A DNA stretch of 64,000 nucleotides, from contig NZ_CP051293.1 in assembly GCF_013170805.1 (NCBI RefSeq), forward strand, positions 1,116,001 through 1,180,000, written 5' to 3'. Numbering within the stretch: position 1 is the stretch's first letter; each line of letters begins with the position of its first letter. Made by a program: the position numbers and the translations under genes. The notes beneath the pieces are model-generated. The model made no database searches and was not told the origin of the DNA. It saw only the letters and a program-made list of their open reading frames with translations. This stretch comes from Mesorhizobium sp. NZP2077 (GTDB taxonomy: Bacteria > Pseudomonadota > Alphaproteobacteria > Rhizobiales > Rhizobiaceae). This document shows, piece after piece, positions 37,325 to 47,548 of this stretch.

Positions 37325-37579
37325 TCAGAGATCGATGACCCGGATCATCGTATTTGAGCGACGATTGACCTCCTCGGCGAAGTCGTCATGCCACCCGGGA
37401 CCGGAAAGAAGATGTTCCGCAAGCGAAGGTTTTGCCCCGATCAGCCGTTCATAGTCCTCAACAGCCAATACGACGGCAACTGGCTTTCCGTGCACGGTAA
37501 TGGTTTGCGGCCCTCTTTCTCGCAACTGCCTCAACAGCTTCGAGAGATTGCACTTTTCGCTCTGAATATCCCAGTTCAT
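37325..37579 (-). CDS. Phd/YefM-family antitoxin, no toxin adjacent
   Basis: An 84-residue protein with the Phd-type DNA-binding N-terminus (QSEKCNLSKLLRQLRERGPQTITVHGKPVAVVLAVEDYERLIG) and a short toxin-binding C-terminus. Antitoxins of this family bind a VapC/Doc-type toxin and repress their operon. The 151 nt after its stop hold no toxin frame in the expected position, and upstream is yggS, so it appears orphaned. It may neutralise a toxin elsewhere or be a relic. YggS lies 53 nt upstream on the same strand. Confidence 0.8.
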   Translation of the reverse strand: MNWDIQSEKCNLSKLLRQLRERGPQTITVHGKPVAVVLAVEDYERLIGAKPSLAEHLLSGPGWHDDFAEEVNRRSNTMIRVIDL

Positions 37580-37632
37580 GAGGACTGCTCGCTGAATAGC
37601 TTGGCAAGCATATATCAGACGCGGCAGAGGGC

Positions 37633-38295
37633 CTACCGGCTGCCGAAAATCGCCGAGCCGACGCGGACGCTGGTGGCGCCGAAGGCGATCGCCGTCTCAT
37701 AGTCGCCGGACATGCCCATCGACAGTTTGGCGACGCCGGCCTCGCGCCCAAGCTTTTCCAGCAGGGCGAAATGCGGGCCGGGGTTCTCGTCCGCCGGCGG
37801 GATGCACATCAGGCCTTCGATGGCGAGGCCGTGGACATCGCGGCAGCGGGCGACAAAGGCCACGGCGTCGCGGGGCTCGATGCCGGCCTTCTGCGGCTCG
37901 GAACCGGTGTTGACCTGGACATAGAGTTTTGGGGTGCGGCCCTGCCGGGCAACTTCCTTGGCGAGTTCGGCGGCGATCTTGTCGCGGTCGACCGTTTCGA
38001 TGACGTCGAACAGCGCCACTGCTTCCTTGGCCTTGTTCGATTGCAGCGGACCGATCAAATGCAGTTCGATATCAGCAAAGGCCTGCTTCAGATCAGGCCA
38101 TTTGCCTTGCGCCTCCTGGACGCGGTTCTCGCCGAAGACGCGCTGGCCGGCCTCGATCACCGGCTGGATGTCGGCGGCGTCAAAGGTCTTGGAGACGGCG
38201 ACCAGCGTCACCGCGCCGGCTTCGCGGCGGGCCTCCTGCTCGGCGGCGGCGATCTTCGCCTTGACCGCGAAAAACTGCTGAACGGTTTCACCCAT
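37633..38295 (-). CDS. yggS: YggS-family pyridoxal 5'-phosphate homeostasis protein
   Basis: A 220-residue single-domain alanine-racemase-fold protein that carries PLP and balances vitamin B6 pools. The cofactor Lys is in LVAVSKTFDAADI. Other family landmarks are GENRVQEAQGK, HLIGPLQSNKAKEAV, VQVNTGSEPQKAGI and KLSMGMSGDYETAIAFGATSVRVGSAIFG. The length fits the family. ATG 38295 is preferred over TTG 38301, since the ribosome site is weak in both cases and ATG begins the family's start. The antitoxin gene follows on the same strand. It is divergent from leuS. Confidence 0.94.
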   Translation of the reverse strand: MGETVQQFFAVKAKIAAAEQEARREAGAVTLVAVSKTFDAADIQPVIEAGQRVFGENRVQEAQGKWPDLKQAFADIELHLIGPLQSNKAKEAVALFDVIETVDRDKIAAELAKEVARQGRTPKLYVQVNTGSEPQKAGIEPRDAVAFVARCRDVHGLAIEGLMCIPPADENPGPHFALLEKLGREAGVAKLSMGMSGDYETAIAFGATSVRVGSAIFGSR

Positions 38296-38450
38296 ATGCA
38301 AATCCCGCTGTTTTGACTCGCGTTTTTAGCCGCCGCGATGCCCATATGGTTGACGGGTTTGCCAAACCATGGTGAACACCCGGACCACATTCCCTGAACC
38401 GCCGAGCTGTCGCCCGCGGTTCGCGCCTGCTTTTAAGTGAAAAACGTCCC

Positions 38451-41075
38451 ATGGCAACCGAACGATACAACCCGCGTGCGTCAGAGCCCAAATGGCAGAA
38501 GGCCTGGGCTGAGAAGAAGCTGTTCGAAGCGCACAATGACGACCCGAAGCCGAAATACTACGTGCTCGAGATGTTTCCCTACCCGTCGGGGCGCATCCAT
38601 ATCGGCCACACCCGCAACTACACGATGGGCGATGTGGTGGCGCGCTACAAGCGGGCCAAGGGCTTCAACGTGCTGCACCCGATGGGCTGGGACGCCTTCG
38701 GCATGCCGGCGGAAAACGCGGCTATGCAGAACAAGGTTCACCCCAAGGAATGGACCTACCAGAACATCGCTACCATGCGCGAGCAGCTCAAGGTCATGGG
38801 CCTGTCGCTGGACTGGGCGCGCGAATTCGCCACTTGCGATGTCGATTACTACCACCGCCAGCAGATGCTGTTCCTCGATTTCGTCGAGAAGGGGCTGGTG
38901 ACGCGCAAATCCTCCAAGGTCAACTGGGACCCGGAGGACATGACGGTGCTCGCCAACGAGCAGGTCATCGATGGGCGCGGCTGGCGCTCGGGCGCGCTGG
39001 TCGAACAGCGTGAGCTGACGCAGTGGTTCTTCAAGATCACCGATTTTGCGCAGGACCTGCTGGAATCGCTCGACGGCCTCGACGAATGGCCCGAGAAAGT
39101 GAAGCTGATGCAGCAGAACTGGATCGGCCGTTCGGAAGGCCTGCTGATCCGTTGGCCTCTGGCCTCGGACATCGCCGGCGAGCATGAGCTGGAAGTCTAC
39201 ACGACGCGGCCCGATACCATTTTCGGCGCCTCCTTCATGGCCGTCGCCGCCGATCACCCGCTGGCCAAAAAAGCCGCCGAGACCAATCCGGAGCTGGCGA
39301 AGTTCATCGACGAGGTCCGCCATATGGGCACTTCGGTGGCGGCGCTGGAGACGGCCGAGAAGAAAGGTTTCGACACCGGCATCCGAGTCGTCCATCCCTT
39401 TGACGACAACTGGACGCTGCCGGTCTACGTCGCCAACTTCGTGCTGATGGAATACGGCACCGGCGCCATCTTCGGCTGCCCGTCCGGCGACCAGCGCGAC
39501 CTCGACTTCGCCAACAAATACGGCCTGCCGGTGATCCCCGTGGTGATGCCGGAGGGTGCCGACGCGAAGACCTTCCAGATCACCGAAGAAGCCTATGTCG
39601 ACGACGGCGTGATGATCAATTCACGCTTCCTCGACGGCATGGAGCCGGACCGCGCCTTCGACGAGGTGGCGAAGCTGTTGGAGCAGAAGACGATCGGCAA
39701 CCGGCCAATGGCCGAGCGCAAGGTCAATTTCCGCCTGCGCGACTGGGGCATTTCGCGCCAGCGCTACTGGGGCTGCCCGATCCCAATGATCCATTGCGAG
39801 GCTTGCGGCGTGGTGCCGGTGCCGAAGGCCGACCTGCCGGTCAAGCTGCCCGATGATGTCGATTTCGACCGGCCGGGCAATCCGCTCGACCGGCATCCGA
39901 CCTGGCGGCATGTGAAGTGCCCGCAATGCGGTGGGGATGCGCGGCGCGAAACCGACACGATGGATACGTTCGTCGATTCGTCCTGGTATTTCGCCCGCTT
40001 CACTGCGCCCTGGGCGCACGAGCCGACCGATCCCAAGGCGGCCAATGAATGGCTACCGGTCGACCAGTATATTGGCGGCATCGAGCATGCGATCCTGCAT
40101 CTGCTCTATTCGCGCTTCTTCACCCGTGCCATGCGCGAGACCGGCCATGTCGACCTGGCCGAGCCGTTCAAGGGCCTGTTCACGCAAGGCATGGTGGTGC
40201 ACGAGACCTATCGTGTCGGATCGGCATCGAATGGCCGCTGGCTGGCGCCGACCGAGGTGCGGCTGGAGGGCCTCGACGGCGAACGCCGCGCCTTCGACAT
40301 CGCCACCGGCGAGACCGTTACCATCGGCCCGCTCGAGAAGATGTCGAAGTCGAAGAAGAACACGGTGAGCCCGGAAGACATCACCGATGGCTACGGCGCC
40401 GACACGGCGCGCTGGTTCATGCTGTCGGATTCGCCGCCCGAGCGCGACGTCGAATGGACCGATGATGGCGCCGCCGGCGCGCATCGCTTCATGCAGCGCA
40501 TCTGGCGGCTGGTAGCGACTGCGGCCGAGACGCTGGCCGACGTCAAGCCTGCCGCGGCTGACGCCGGTGAGGCGGGAGCGGTCTCGAAGGCCACGCATAA
40601 GATCCTGAAGGCCGTCGGCGAGGACATCGAGAAGCTCGGCTTCAACCGTGCCATCGCCCGCATCTATGAACTGGCCAACGTGCTGACCACGCCGCTCAAC
40701 GCGGTGGCGGAAGGCAAGGCCGATGCGGCACTCAAAGGCGCCTGCCGCCAGGCGGTGGAGATCCTGGTGCATCTGGTCGCACCGGTCATGCCGCATCTGG
40801 CCGAAGAGTGCTGGGAGACGCTCGGCGGCACCGATCTGGTCGCCGAACGGCAGTGGCCGGTCTTCGATCCGGCACTGGTCGTCGACAACGAAGTGACCTA
40901 TCCGGTTCAGGTCAACGGCAAGAAGCGGGGGGATTTGACAATTGCCCGCGACGCGGACCAAGGTGCGGTCGAAAAAGCGGTATTGGCTCTCGACTTCGTG
41001 CAGAAAGCGCTCGAAGGTAAGGCTCCGCGCAAGGTGATCATCGTGCCGCAGAGGATCGTCAATGTCGTTGCCTGA
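38451..41075 (+). CDS. leuS: Leucyl-tRNA synthetase
   Basis: An 874-residue class I synthetase charging tRNA-Leu. The HIGH motif is HIGHTRNY (about residue 49) and the KMSKS motif is KMSKSKKN (about 630). The connective editing domain CP1 lies between ([26 protein letters not shown], and the editing-site [15 protein letters not shown]). A four-Cys zinc-ribbon segment ([11 protein letters not shown] ... CPQCGGD) is present. The anticodon-binding domain and short C-terminal domain end ... [14 protein letters not shown]. It overlaps lptE by 14 nt, so the two are translationally coupled. Confidence 0.98.
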   Translation: MATERYNPRASEPKWQKAWAEKKLFEAHNDDPKPKYYVLEMFPYPSGRIHIGHTRNYTMGDVVARYKRAKGFNVLHPMGWDAFGMPAENAAMQNKVHPKEWTYQNIATMREQLKVMGLSLDWAREFATCDVDYYHRQQMLFLDFVEKGLVTRKSSKVNWDPEDMTVLANEQVIDGRGWRSGALVEQRELTQWFFKITDFAQDLLESLDGLDEWPEKVKLMQQNWIGRSEGLLIRWPLASDIAGEHELEVYTTRPDTIFGASFMAVAADHPLAKKAAETNPELAKFIDEVRHMGTSVAALETAEKKGFDTGIRVVHPFDDNWTLPVYVANFVLMEYGTGAIFGCPSGDQRDLDFANKYGLPVIPVVMPEGADAKTFQITEEAYVDDGVMINSRFLDGMEPDRAFDEVAKLLEQKTIGNRPMAERKVNFRLRDWGISRQRYWGCPIPMIHCEACGVVPVPKADLPVKLPDDVDFDRPGNPLDRHPTWRHVKCPQCGGDARRETDTMDTFVDSSWYFARFTAPWAHEPTDPKAANEWLPVDQYIGGIEHAILHLLYSRFFTRAMRETGHVDLAEPFKGLFTQGMVVHETYRVGSASNGRWLAPTEVRLEGLDGERRAFDIATGETVTIGPLEKMSKSKKNTVSPEDITDGYGADTARWFMLSDSPPERDVEWTDDGAAGAHRFMQRIWRLVATAAETLADVKPAAADAGEAGAVSKATHKILKAVGEDIEKLGFNRAIARIYELANVLTTPLNAVAEGKADAALKGACRQAVEILVHLVAPVMPHLAEECWETLGGTDLVAERQWPVFDPALVVDNEVTYPVQVNGKKRGDLTIARDADQGAVEKAVLALDFVQKALEGKAPRKVIIVPQRIVNVVA

Positions 41076-41646
41076 TCGGGAAAAGACAGAGCGGAGCCGT
41101 TTGCTGCGCCGCATCGCGGTTGCCGGCCTGATCGGCTCGCTTGCGCTGGTTTCGGCCTGCACGGTGCGGCCGCTCTATTCCAATGCGCCGCTGTCGCCCG
41201 GCTCGAGCACTACAGCCAATTCCGAACTGGCGTCGATCGCCATCAAGCCGGTCAAGACGCGCTATGCCCAGCAGGTGCGCAACAATCTGATCTTCGGCTT
41301 CGGGCGCGGCGCCGGCGAACCGGCCTCGCCGGTTTATTCGCTTGATCTCACCGTGACCGAGGCCGTCGAATCCTCGGCCCTCGTTCAGGTCCAAACCGAT
41401 CAGGACGAGCCGACCGCTGGTTCGGTGACACTGACCGCCAGCTATACGCTGACCGATGCGACAACCGGCGCCGTCGTCACGGTCGGCAAGCGCGCGATCA
41501 CCTCGTCCTTCGACAGGCCGCGCCAGGAATTCGCCTCGTATCGGGCGCAGATCGATGCCGAAAATCGCGCCGCGCGTGAACTGGCTGAGGCCCTGCAGCT
41601 GTCCATCGCCCAGGATCTGGTCCGGCACGGCAAGAAGGCTGGCTAG
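41062..41646 (+). CDS. lptE: LPS-assembly lipoprotein LptE
   Basis: A 194-residue lipoprotein. The signal peptide ends in lipobox LVSAC with C33 as the acylated residue. The mature protein has the LptE/RlpB fold ([40 protein letters not shown]). It plugs LptD in the outer membrane to insert lipopolysaccharide. It overlaps the end of leuS, the same linkage as in E. coli (leuS-lptE-holA). The expected holA does not follow here; an FtsK-type gene comes next after about 255 nt. Confidence 0.88.
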   Translation: MSLPDREKTERSRLLRRIAVAGLIGSLALVSACTVRPLYSNAPLSPGSSTTANSELASIAIKPVKTRYAQQVRNNLIFGFGRGAGEPASPVYSLDLTVTEAVESSALVQVQTDQDEPTAGSVTLTASYTLTDATTGAVVTVGKRAITSSFDRPRQEFASYRAQIDAENRAARELAEALQLSIAQDLVRHGKKAG

Positions 41647-41691
41647 CGCCGCTTTTCCTTTCACGGAAGAAGCCATCTCGGCCCTGTGCTT

Positions 41692-41710
41692 GGCCCGCTT
41701 TGCGCGGGCC
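41692..41710 (+). terminator. Terminator-like hairpin after lptE
   Basis: GGCCCGC (41692-41698), a 5-nt loop and GCGGGCC (41704-41710) form a perfect 7-bp G/C stem 45 nt after the lptE stop. A T-run does not follow directly. It probably ends the leuS-lptE transcript. Confidence 0.5.
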
Positions 41711-41902
41711 GAGAGCCCCTTCTTTCGACCCTACGCCTGTCGATAAGTGGATGATCGTGGGCGACGATCGCCGGCTCGAATCCGGCTCGTCCCTCATCAC
41801 TGCGAAAGATACATTTCGGTCGCTCCAACGGTGCTGATGGGAAGCAACTGTTAACCACTCGCTCCCTATTGCTCAGCAGTCGGTTCAGCGTGAGTCTTGA
41901 GA

Positions 41903-44485
41903 ATGGAATCCAAGCGTTTTCCTCGGGTCAATTCATTGACAGTTTCGCCCGATAATCCCGAGGGTGAGCGTTTGAACAACAAGGCGGACGGCCAGCGGGC
42001 CGGCGCGGCCAGGGCCGGCAATTCCCCACCACCTCTCGATCTCGGCGGCAATGAAAGCCCGGCTTGGCAGGACTACTTTTTCCTGGCGCCCAATGTGCGG
42101 TTCACGCGCACGCCGGACTATGAGACCAGCACACGCCAGCCACGCCAGATCGCCTCTGAGCAAGGCGAACCGCATCCGCTGCCGGCGCGACAAGCAGTCG
42201 CACAGTCTGCTGCGGCCGCGACGTCCTCCGCAGTCTCCTCCCCGTCACTGTCGGCGACGATGAAACGCCGGAATTCCGCCTTGGAGGCCGCTCGGCCGCC
42301 CGCCAGCAACGGAGCAGTGATGCAAGAAAGGCGGGCAGCGCCGGCTGCGGCATCCGTTCCGCCAAGGCATGTTGGCGAAAATGTACGGGCTGCTGCGCCG
42401 GCGGGTGCGAGGACAGCGGTGACGGCACGTGCATCCGCACCGGCATCGTCTGCCCAGGCAATGGCGGCGCCGGCCAAAACACCAGGCCGCGAAACCGTAC
42501 GCTGGCCCTATCTGTCCAATCACGTCTTCTTCGAACTCATGGCGCCTTACATGATCGAGAGCCCGTTACCGGCGCCGCGGGCGGTTCCGGCTTCGCGGCC
42601 GGCAGCGCCGGTCGTCTCCCCACGGGTCGACATCCGCTCCGCCACGGCCGATCCGACCGCGCTGTTCCGGATCATCGAATGCCTTCCAGGCCAGCAGACT
42701 CCGTCGACCGTGCCGGAAGTCCGCCCGGCCAACTCGAACCAAGCCGTGGTTCAACCGGCAGCGAGCAGCGCACCGCAACGGACCCGGGTGAAGGTTGCAA
42801 TTCCGTCTGCTGCCAGCAACGGCGTTCCGCCACAGGTCGCGCAGGGCGTGGAGGAGGCCGTGCAGACTCCAGCCCTGCGCGTGTCTGCGCCGCTGCCCTT
42901 GGTCGGCAAGATCGTGCCGGCCACGACAGGCGATGCGTATGAACTTCCCTCGGAAGAGCTGCTGCAGCAGCCGCCGGAAGGGCAGGGTTTTTACATGTCG
43001 CAGGAGAGGCTCGAGCAGAATGCCGATCTTCTCGAAAGCGTGCTCGAGGATTTCGGTGTCCGCGGCGAGATCATCCACGTTCGCCCAGGTCCTGTCGTCA
43101 CCCTCTACGAGTTCGAGCCGGCGCCGGGCGTCAAATCGTCCCGCGTCATCGGCCTCGCCGACGACATCGCCCGCTCCATGTCGGCGATCTCGGCACGCGT
43201 CGCCGTCGTGCCCGGACGCAACGTCATCGGCATCGAGCTTCCCAACGAGACCCGCGAGACCGTCTATTTCCGCGAACTGATCGAATCGCAAGGCTTCCGC
43301 AATACCAGCTGCAAGCTGGCGCTTTGCCTGGGCAAGACCATCGGCGGCGAGCCTGTCATCGCCGAACTGGCGAAGATGCCGCATCTGCTCGTCGCCGGCA
43401 CCACCGGCTCCGGCAAGTCGGTTGCCATCAACACCATGATCCTGTCGCTGCTCTACCGGCTGAAGCCGGAAGAGTGCCGGCTGATCATGGTCGATCCCAA
43501 GATGCTCGAGCTCTCCGTCTATGACGGCATCCCGCATCTTCTGACCCCCGTCGTCACCGATCCCAAAAAGGCGGTCACCGCGCTCAAATGGGCGGTGCGC
43601 GAGATGGAGGACCGCTATCGCAAGATGGCGCGGCTCGGCGTGCGTAACATCGACGGCTACAATGAGCGCGCCGCCCAAGCCCGCGACAAGGGCGAGGCGG
43701 TCGTCATGACGGTGCAGGCCGGCTTCGAAAAGGGCACTGGCGAGCCTCTGTTCGAGGAGCAGGAAATCGATCTCGCGCCGATGCCCTACATCGTCGTCAT
43801 CGTCGACGAGATGGCCGACCTGATGATGGTCGCCGGCAAGGAGATCGAAGGCGCCATCCAGCGCCTGGCGCAGATGGCGCGCGCCGCCGGCATCCACCTG
43901 ATCATGGCGACGCAGCGACCCTCGGTCGATGTCATCACCGGCACGATCAAGGCCAACTTCCCGACCCGCATCTCCTTCCAGGTCACCTCCAAGATCGACA
44001 GCCGCACCATTCTGGGCGAGCAGGGCGCCGAACAGCTGCTTGGCCAGGGCGACATGCTGCACATGATGGGTGGCGGGCGGATTTCGCGCGTGCACGGCCC
44101 CTTCGTTTCCGATGCGGAGGTCGAGCATGTCGTGGCGCATCTGAAGGCGCAGGGCCGTCCGGAATATCTGGAAACCGTGACCGCCGACGAGGACGAGGAA
44201 GAAATCGAAGACGACCAGGGCGCGGTCTTCGACAAGGGATCCGTTGCCGCCGAAGACAGTGATGCCGCCTATGACGAGGCGGTCAAGGTGGTGGTGCGCG
44301 ACAAGAAGTGCTCGACATCCTACATCCAGCGCCGCCTCGGCATCGGCTACAACCGCGCCGCATCCCTGGTCGAACGCATGGAGAAGGAAGGGCTGGTCGG
44401 CGCGCCTAACCATGTCGGCAAGCGCGAGATCATCATGGGCCGGCGCCCGCCGGTGGCCGCGCCTGATGACGACGGCGCGGATTGA
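41903..44485 (+). CDS. ftsK: FtsK/SpoIIIE DNA translocase without a transmembrane domain
   Basis: An 860-residue DNA pump. Residues 1 to about 340 are Ala/Pro/Arg-rich and probably disordered, with no hydrophobic helix. The alpha domain starts near 355 (LPSEELLQQPPEGQGFYMSQ...). The RecA-like motor has Walker A GTTGSGKSV (about 498) and Walker B IVDEMADLMM (about 632), then TQRPSVDVITGTIKANFPTRISF. The C-terminal winged-helix gamma domain (about 791-850) has the FtsK pattern SYIQRRLGIGYNRAASLVERMEKEGLV that reads KOPS-like sites. Typical FtsK carries four N-terminal helices, and none is present here. It may be a soluble paralogue. The start is ATG 41903 or TTG 41897. It ends in a strong terminator. 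Confidence 0.9.
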   Translation: MESKRFPRVNSLTVSPDNPEGERLNNKADGQRAGAARAGNSPPPLDLGGNESPAWQDYFFLAPNVRFTRTPDYETSTRQPRQIASEQGEPHPLPARQAVAQSAAAATSSAVSSPSLSATMKRRNSALEAARPPASNGAVMQERRAAPAAASVPPRHVGENVRAAAPAGARTAVTARASAPASSAQAMAAPAKTPGRETVRWPYLSNHVFFELMAPYMIESPLPAPRAVPASRPAAPVVSPRVDIRSATADPTALFRIIECLPGQQTPSTVPEVRPANSNQAVVQPAASSAPQRTRVKVAIPSAASNGVPPQVAQGVEEAVQTPALRVSAPLPLVGKIVPATTGDAYELPSEELLQQPPEGQGFYMSQERLEQNADLLESVLEDFGVRGEIIHVRPGPVVTLYEFEPAPGVKSSRVIGLADDIARSMSAISARVAVVPGRNVIGIELPNETRETVYFRELIESQGFRNTSCKLALCLGKTIGGEPVIAELAKMPHLLVAGTTGSGKSVAINTMILSLLYRLKPEECRLIMVDPKMLELSVYDGIPHLLTPVVTDPKKAVTALKWAVREMEDRYRKMARLGVRNIDGYNERAAQARDKGEAVVMTVQAGFEKGTGEPLFEEQEIDLAPMPYIVVIVDEMADLMMVAGKEIEGAIQRLAQMARAAGIHLIMATQRPSVDVITGTIKANFPTRISFQVTSKIDSRTILGEQGAEQLLGQGDMLHMMGGGRISRVHGPFVSDAEVEHVVAHLKAQGRPEYLETVTADEDEEEIEDDQGAVFDKGSVAAEDSDAAYDEAVKVVVRDKKCSTSYIQRRLGIGYNRAASLVERMEKEGLVGAPNHVGKREIIMGRRPPVAAPDDDGAD

Positions 44486-44526
44486 TCGGCAGCCTTTTCG
44501 GCGATCGAGCTACTTTTACGCGTAAT

Positions 44527-44557
44527 AAAAAAGGCCGGTCGCCCGGCCTTTTTGTTT
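44527..44557 (+). terminator. Rho-independent terminator, bidirectional, between ftsK and transaldolase
   Basis: A-tract, GGCCGG (44533-44538), loop TCGC, CCGGCC (44543-44548), then TTTTT (44549-44553). This is the best canonical terminator in the window, and its A-tract serves the convergent transaldolase gene. Confidence 0.9.
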
Positions 44558-44571
44558 GGATCTATGCGACC

Positions 44572-45228
44572 TCAGCCGATCTTCTGGCCGGTCTTGGCCC
44601 AGTCTGCAGCGAACTGATCCAGGCCCCTGTCGGTCAGCGGGTGCTTGACCAGCGCCTTCAGCGTCGCCGGCGGTGCGGTCACGACGTCGGCGCCGATCAG
44701 GGCCGCCTGCTTGACATGGTTTACCGTGCGCACCGAGGCGACGAGGATCTCGGTCTGGAAATCGTAATTGTCGTAGATCTGCCGGATCTCCTGGATCAGT
44801 TCCATGCCGTCCGAGCCGGTGTCGTCGACGCGGCCGACGAAGGGCGAGATGAACGAGGCGCCGGCCTTGGCGGCGAGCAGCGCCTGGTTGGCCGAGAAGC
44901 ACAGCGTGACGTTGACCATGCGGTTCATCTGGGTGCGGATCGTCTTGCAGGCCTTCAGGCCGTCGAGCGTCAGCGGCACCTTGATGCAGACATTGGGCGC
45001 GATCTTGGCCAGCACCTCGGCCTCCGCCATCATGTCCTTGTACTCGGTCGCCACGACTTCGGCCGAGACCGGGCCGGCGACGATATCGCAGATCTGCTTG
45101 GTGACGTCGGCGATCTTGCCGCCGGATTTGAGGATCAGCGACGGGTTGGTGGTGACGCCGTCGAGCAGCCCCAGATCGTTGAGCTCACGGATATCCTTGA
45201 TATCGGCGGTGTCGACAAAAAATTTCAT
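44572..45228 (-). CDS. tal: Transaldolase / fructose-6-phosphate aldolase family
   Basis: A 218-residue short-form transaldolase of the TalC/Fsa type. The N-terminus [10 protein letters not shown] and [10 protein letters not shown] are family-defining. The Schiff-base Lys is K83 in [42 protein letters not shown] follows. It moves dihydroxyacetone units between sugar phosphates in the pentose phosphate pathway, or cleaves fructose-6-phosphate; sequence alone does not separate the two. ATG 45228 has AGGAGA six bases upstream. It is divergent from priA. Confidence 0.93.
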   Translation of the reverse strand: MKFFVDTADIKDIRELNDLGLLDGVTTNPSLILKSGGKIADVTKQICDIVAGPVSAEVVATEYKDMMAEAEVLAKIAPNVCIKVPLTLDGLKACKTIRTQMNRMVNVTLCFSANQALLAAKAGASFISPFVGRVDDTGSDGMELIQEIRQIYDNYDFQTEILVASVRTVNHVKQAALIGADVVTAPPATLKALVKHPLTDRGLDQFAADWAKTGQKIG

Positions 45229-45319
45229 GGTGGGTCTCCTGACGATTTCGTCGTGCTTGGGAAGGCACGTTCAGCGTTGCTCTTTGATCTAGACCAAAGT
45301 CGGGGCAAGGTCACGCCTC

Positions 45320-47503
45320 ATGATCGAAGATTCGCCCTTTGTCGCAGCCGCACCGGTGCTGGTGCCGATGCCTGCCGAACGCCCCTACACCTATGCCGTG
45401 CCGGCCGGCATGCGCGTGGTGCCGGGCTCGATCGTGCGCGTGCCGCTCGGACCGCGCCAGGTTGCAGGCATCGTCTGGGACGGCGCGGTCGAGAATATCG
45501 ACGCGAAAAAGCTGCGCCCGATCGAACAGGTTTTCGACTGCCCGCCGATCGACCGCGCCATGCGCCGCTTCGTCGACTGGGTGGCGCAGTACACGCTGTC
45601 ACCACCCGGAATGGTGGCGCGCATGCTGCTGCGTGCGCCGGAGGCCTTTGACCCGGAACCCTGGATCGAGGGGCTGCAGCGAACGCTCATCGTTCCCGAC
45701 CGGATGACTGATGCGCGGGCGCGCGTGTTGGAGACGGCCGAGGGTGGGCTGGCCTGGACGCGTTCGGGTCTCGCCCATGCGGCAGGCGTGTCGTCGACGG
45801 TGATCGAGGGGCTGAAGGCGCAAGGCGTATTCGAGGCGGTGATGATCCCGCCGCGCTCGGTGGTGGCCGCGCCTGACTCCAGCTACGCCATACCGGACCT
45901 GATGCCGGACCAGAGCGACGCGGCGCTGATGCTTCGCGCCAATGTCGCGGCCGGCGTGTTCAATGTCGCGCTGCTCGACGGCGTCACCGGCTCCGGCAAG
46001 ACCGAGGTCTATTTCGAGGCGGTGGCCGCGGCCCTCGACCAAGGCAAGCAGGTGCTGATCCTGCTGCCCGAAATCGCGCTGACCCACGCTTTTCTCGAAC
46101 GATTCCAGCAGCGCTTCGGCGCCAAGCCGGGCGAATGGCACTCGGACCTGCCGCCCAGGATGCGCGAAAAAGTCTGGCGACAAGTGGCGGAAGGCACGGT
46201 GCGCGTCGTCGCCGGCGCCCGCTCGGCGCTGTTCCTGCCGTTCAAGGAGCTCGGCCTGATCGTCGTCGATGAGGAGCATGACCCGGCCTACAAGCAGGAG
46301 GACCGAGTCTTCTACAATGCGCGCGACATGGCGGTGGTGCGCGGCCACATCGGCAGTTTTCCGGTGGTGCTGGCGTCGGCGACACCATCGGTCGAAAGCC
46401 GGGTCAATGCGAGCCAAGGCAAATACAACAGAGCCGTTCTCTCCGCCCGTTTCGCCGAGGCCGCACTGCCGCAGTTGAAGTCGATCGACATGCGGCGCGC
46501 GCCGCCGGCGCGGGGCGGCTTCCTGTCGCCGGTGCTGCTCGACCATATGCGCAAGACGCTGGAAAGGAAGGAACAGTCGCTGCTATTCCTCAACCGGCGC
46601 GGCTATGCGCCGCTGACGCTGTGCCGCGTCTGCGGCCATCGCTTCGGCTGTCCGGTCTGCTCGGCCTGGCTGGTCGAGCATCGCTTTCGCGGCCAGCTGG
46701 TCTGCCATCATTGCGGGCACAATGAGCGCCGCCCCGAAGCCTGCCCGGAATGCGGCACGCTCGACCATCTGGTCGCGTGTGGCCCGGGTGTCGAGCGCAT
46801 CGCTGAGGAGGTCGTCACGCATTTCCCCGATGCGCGCACCATCGTTTTGTCATCCGACCTGATGGGCGGCGTGCGGCGGCTGCGATTGGAACTGGAGGCG
46901 ATCGCCAATGGCGAGGCCGATATCGTCATCGGCACGCAGCTCGTCGCCAAGGGGCACAATTTTCCCAACATGACGCTGGTCGGCGTCGTCGATGCCGATC
47001 TCGGCCTTGCCAATGGCGATCCACGTGCCGCCGAGCGCACCTTCCAATTGCTCAGCCAGGTGACCGGCCGCGCCGGCCGCACCGGCAAGAAGAGCCTTGG
47101 GCTGCTGCAGACCTTTCAACCCGACCATCCGGTAATGCGGGCGATCGTCTCCGGCGATGCCGAGGCGTTTTACGAGCGCGAGATCGCCGAGCGCGAGCGG
47201 GCGGCCTTGCCGCCGTTCGGCCGTCTGGCCGGCGTCATCATCAGCGCAGTGACGCGGGCTGAGGCCGAGGGCCATGCACGCGGCCTGCGCCGCGCCGCGC
47301 CCGAGGCGTCAGACCTGTTCGTGCTGGGTCCGGCGGAAGCGCCGCTGTCCCTGCTCGGCGGCCGTCACCGTTTCCGCCTGCTGATCCAGGGCGAACGGCG
47401 CGCCGACATGCAAGGCTTTATCCGCGCCATGCTGGCGAACGGGCCGAAACAGCGCGGCTCGGTCCGGGTCCAGGTCGATATCGATCCGCAGAGCTTTTTG
47501 TAG
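45320..47503 (+). CDS. priA: Primosomal replication restart helicase PriA
   Basis: A 727-residue 3'-5' superfamily 2 helicase that reloads the replisome at stalled forks. The N-terminal 3'-end-binding domain spans 1-110 (RVPLGPRQVAGIVWD). Walker A is GVTGSGKTEVYFE (about 220) and the DEEH box is VVDEEHDPAYKQEDR (about 316). The zinc-binding insertion has CRVCGHRFGCPVC and CHHCGHNERRPEACPECG (433-480). TGRAGRTGK lies in motif VI. ATG 45320 is preceded by AAGG. It lies upstream of the ATP synthase operon, an order I recall from other Rhizobiales. Confidence 0.96.
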   Translation: MIEDSPFVAAAPVLVPMPAERPYTYAVPAGMRVVPGSIVRVPLGPRQVAGIVWDGAVENIDAKKLRPIEQVFDCPPIDRAMRRFVDWVAQYTLSPPGMVARMLLRAPEAFDPEPWIEGLQRTLIVPDRMTDARARVLETAEGGLAWTRSGLAHAAGVSSTVIEGLKAQGVFEAVMIPPRSVVAAPDSSYAIPDLMPDQSDAALMLRANVAAGVFNVALLDGVTGSGKTEVYFEAVAAALDQGKQVLILLPEIALTHAFLERFQQRFGAKPGEWHSDLPPRMREKVWRQVAEGTVRVVAGARSALFLPFKELGLIVVDEEHDPAYKQEDRVFYNARDMAVVRGHIGSFPVVLASATPSVESRVNASQGKYNRAVLSARFAEAALPQLKSIDMRRAPPARGGFLSPVLLDHMRKTLERKEQSLLFLNRRGYAPLTLCRVCGHRFGCPVCSAWLVEHRFRGQLVCHHCGHNERRPEACPECGTLDHLVACGPGVERIAEEVVTHFPDARTIVLSSDLMGGVRRLRLELEAIANGEADIVIGTQLVAKGHNFPNMTLVGVVDADLGLANGDPRAAERTFQLLSQVTGRAGRTGKKSLGLLQTFQPDHPVMRAIVSGDAEAFYEREIAERERAALPPFGRLAGVIISAVTRAEAEGHARGLRRAAPEASDLFVLGPAEAPLSLLGGRHRFRLLIQGERRADMQGFIRAMLANGPKQRGSVRVQVDIDPQSFL

Positions 47504-47548
47504 GGTCGCGATATCGGCGAAACGCTGCAGCGAGAAACGGAAGATCAC

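Noticed and set aside
41770..41786. A tRNA T-arm-like sequence (GCCGG CTCGAAT CCGGC) downstream of lptE
   Set aside because: The adjoining bases do not form an acceptor stem, D-arm or anticodon arm on either strand. It could be a tRNA relic but cannot be called a gene.
42566..44413. Long open frame opposite ftsK
   Set aside because: The translated product is low-complexity with no ribosome site, while the sense frame has intact Walker motifs.
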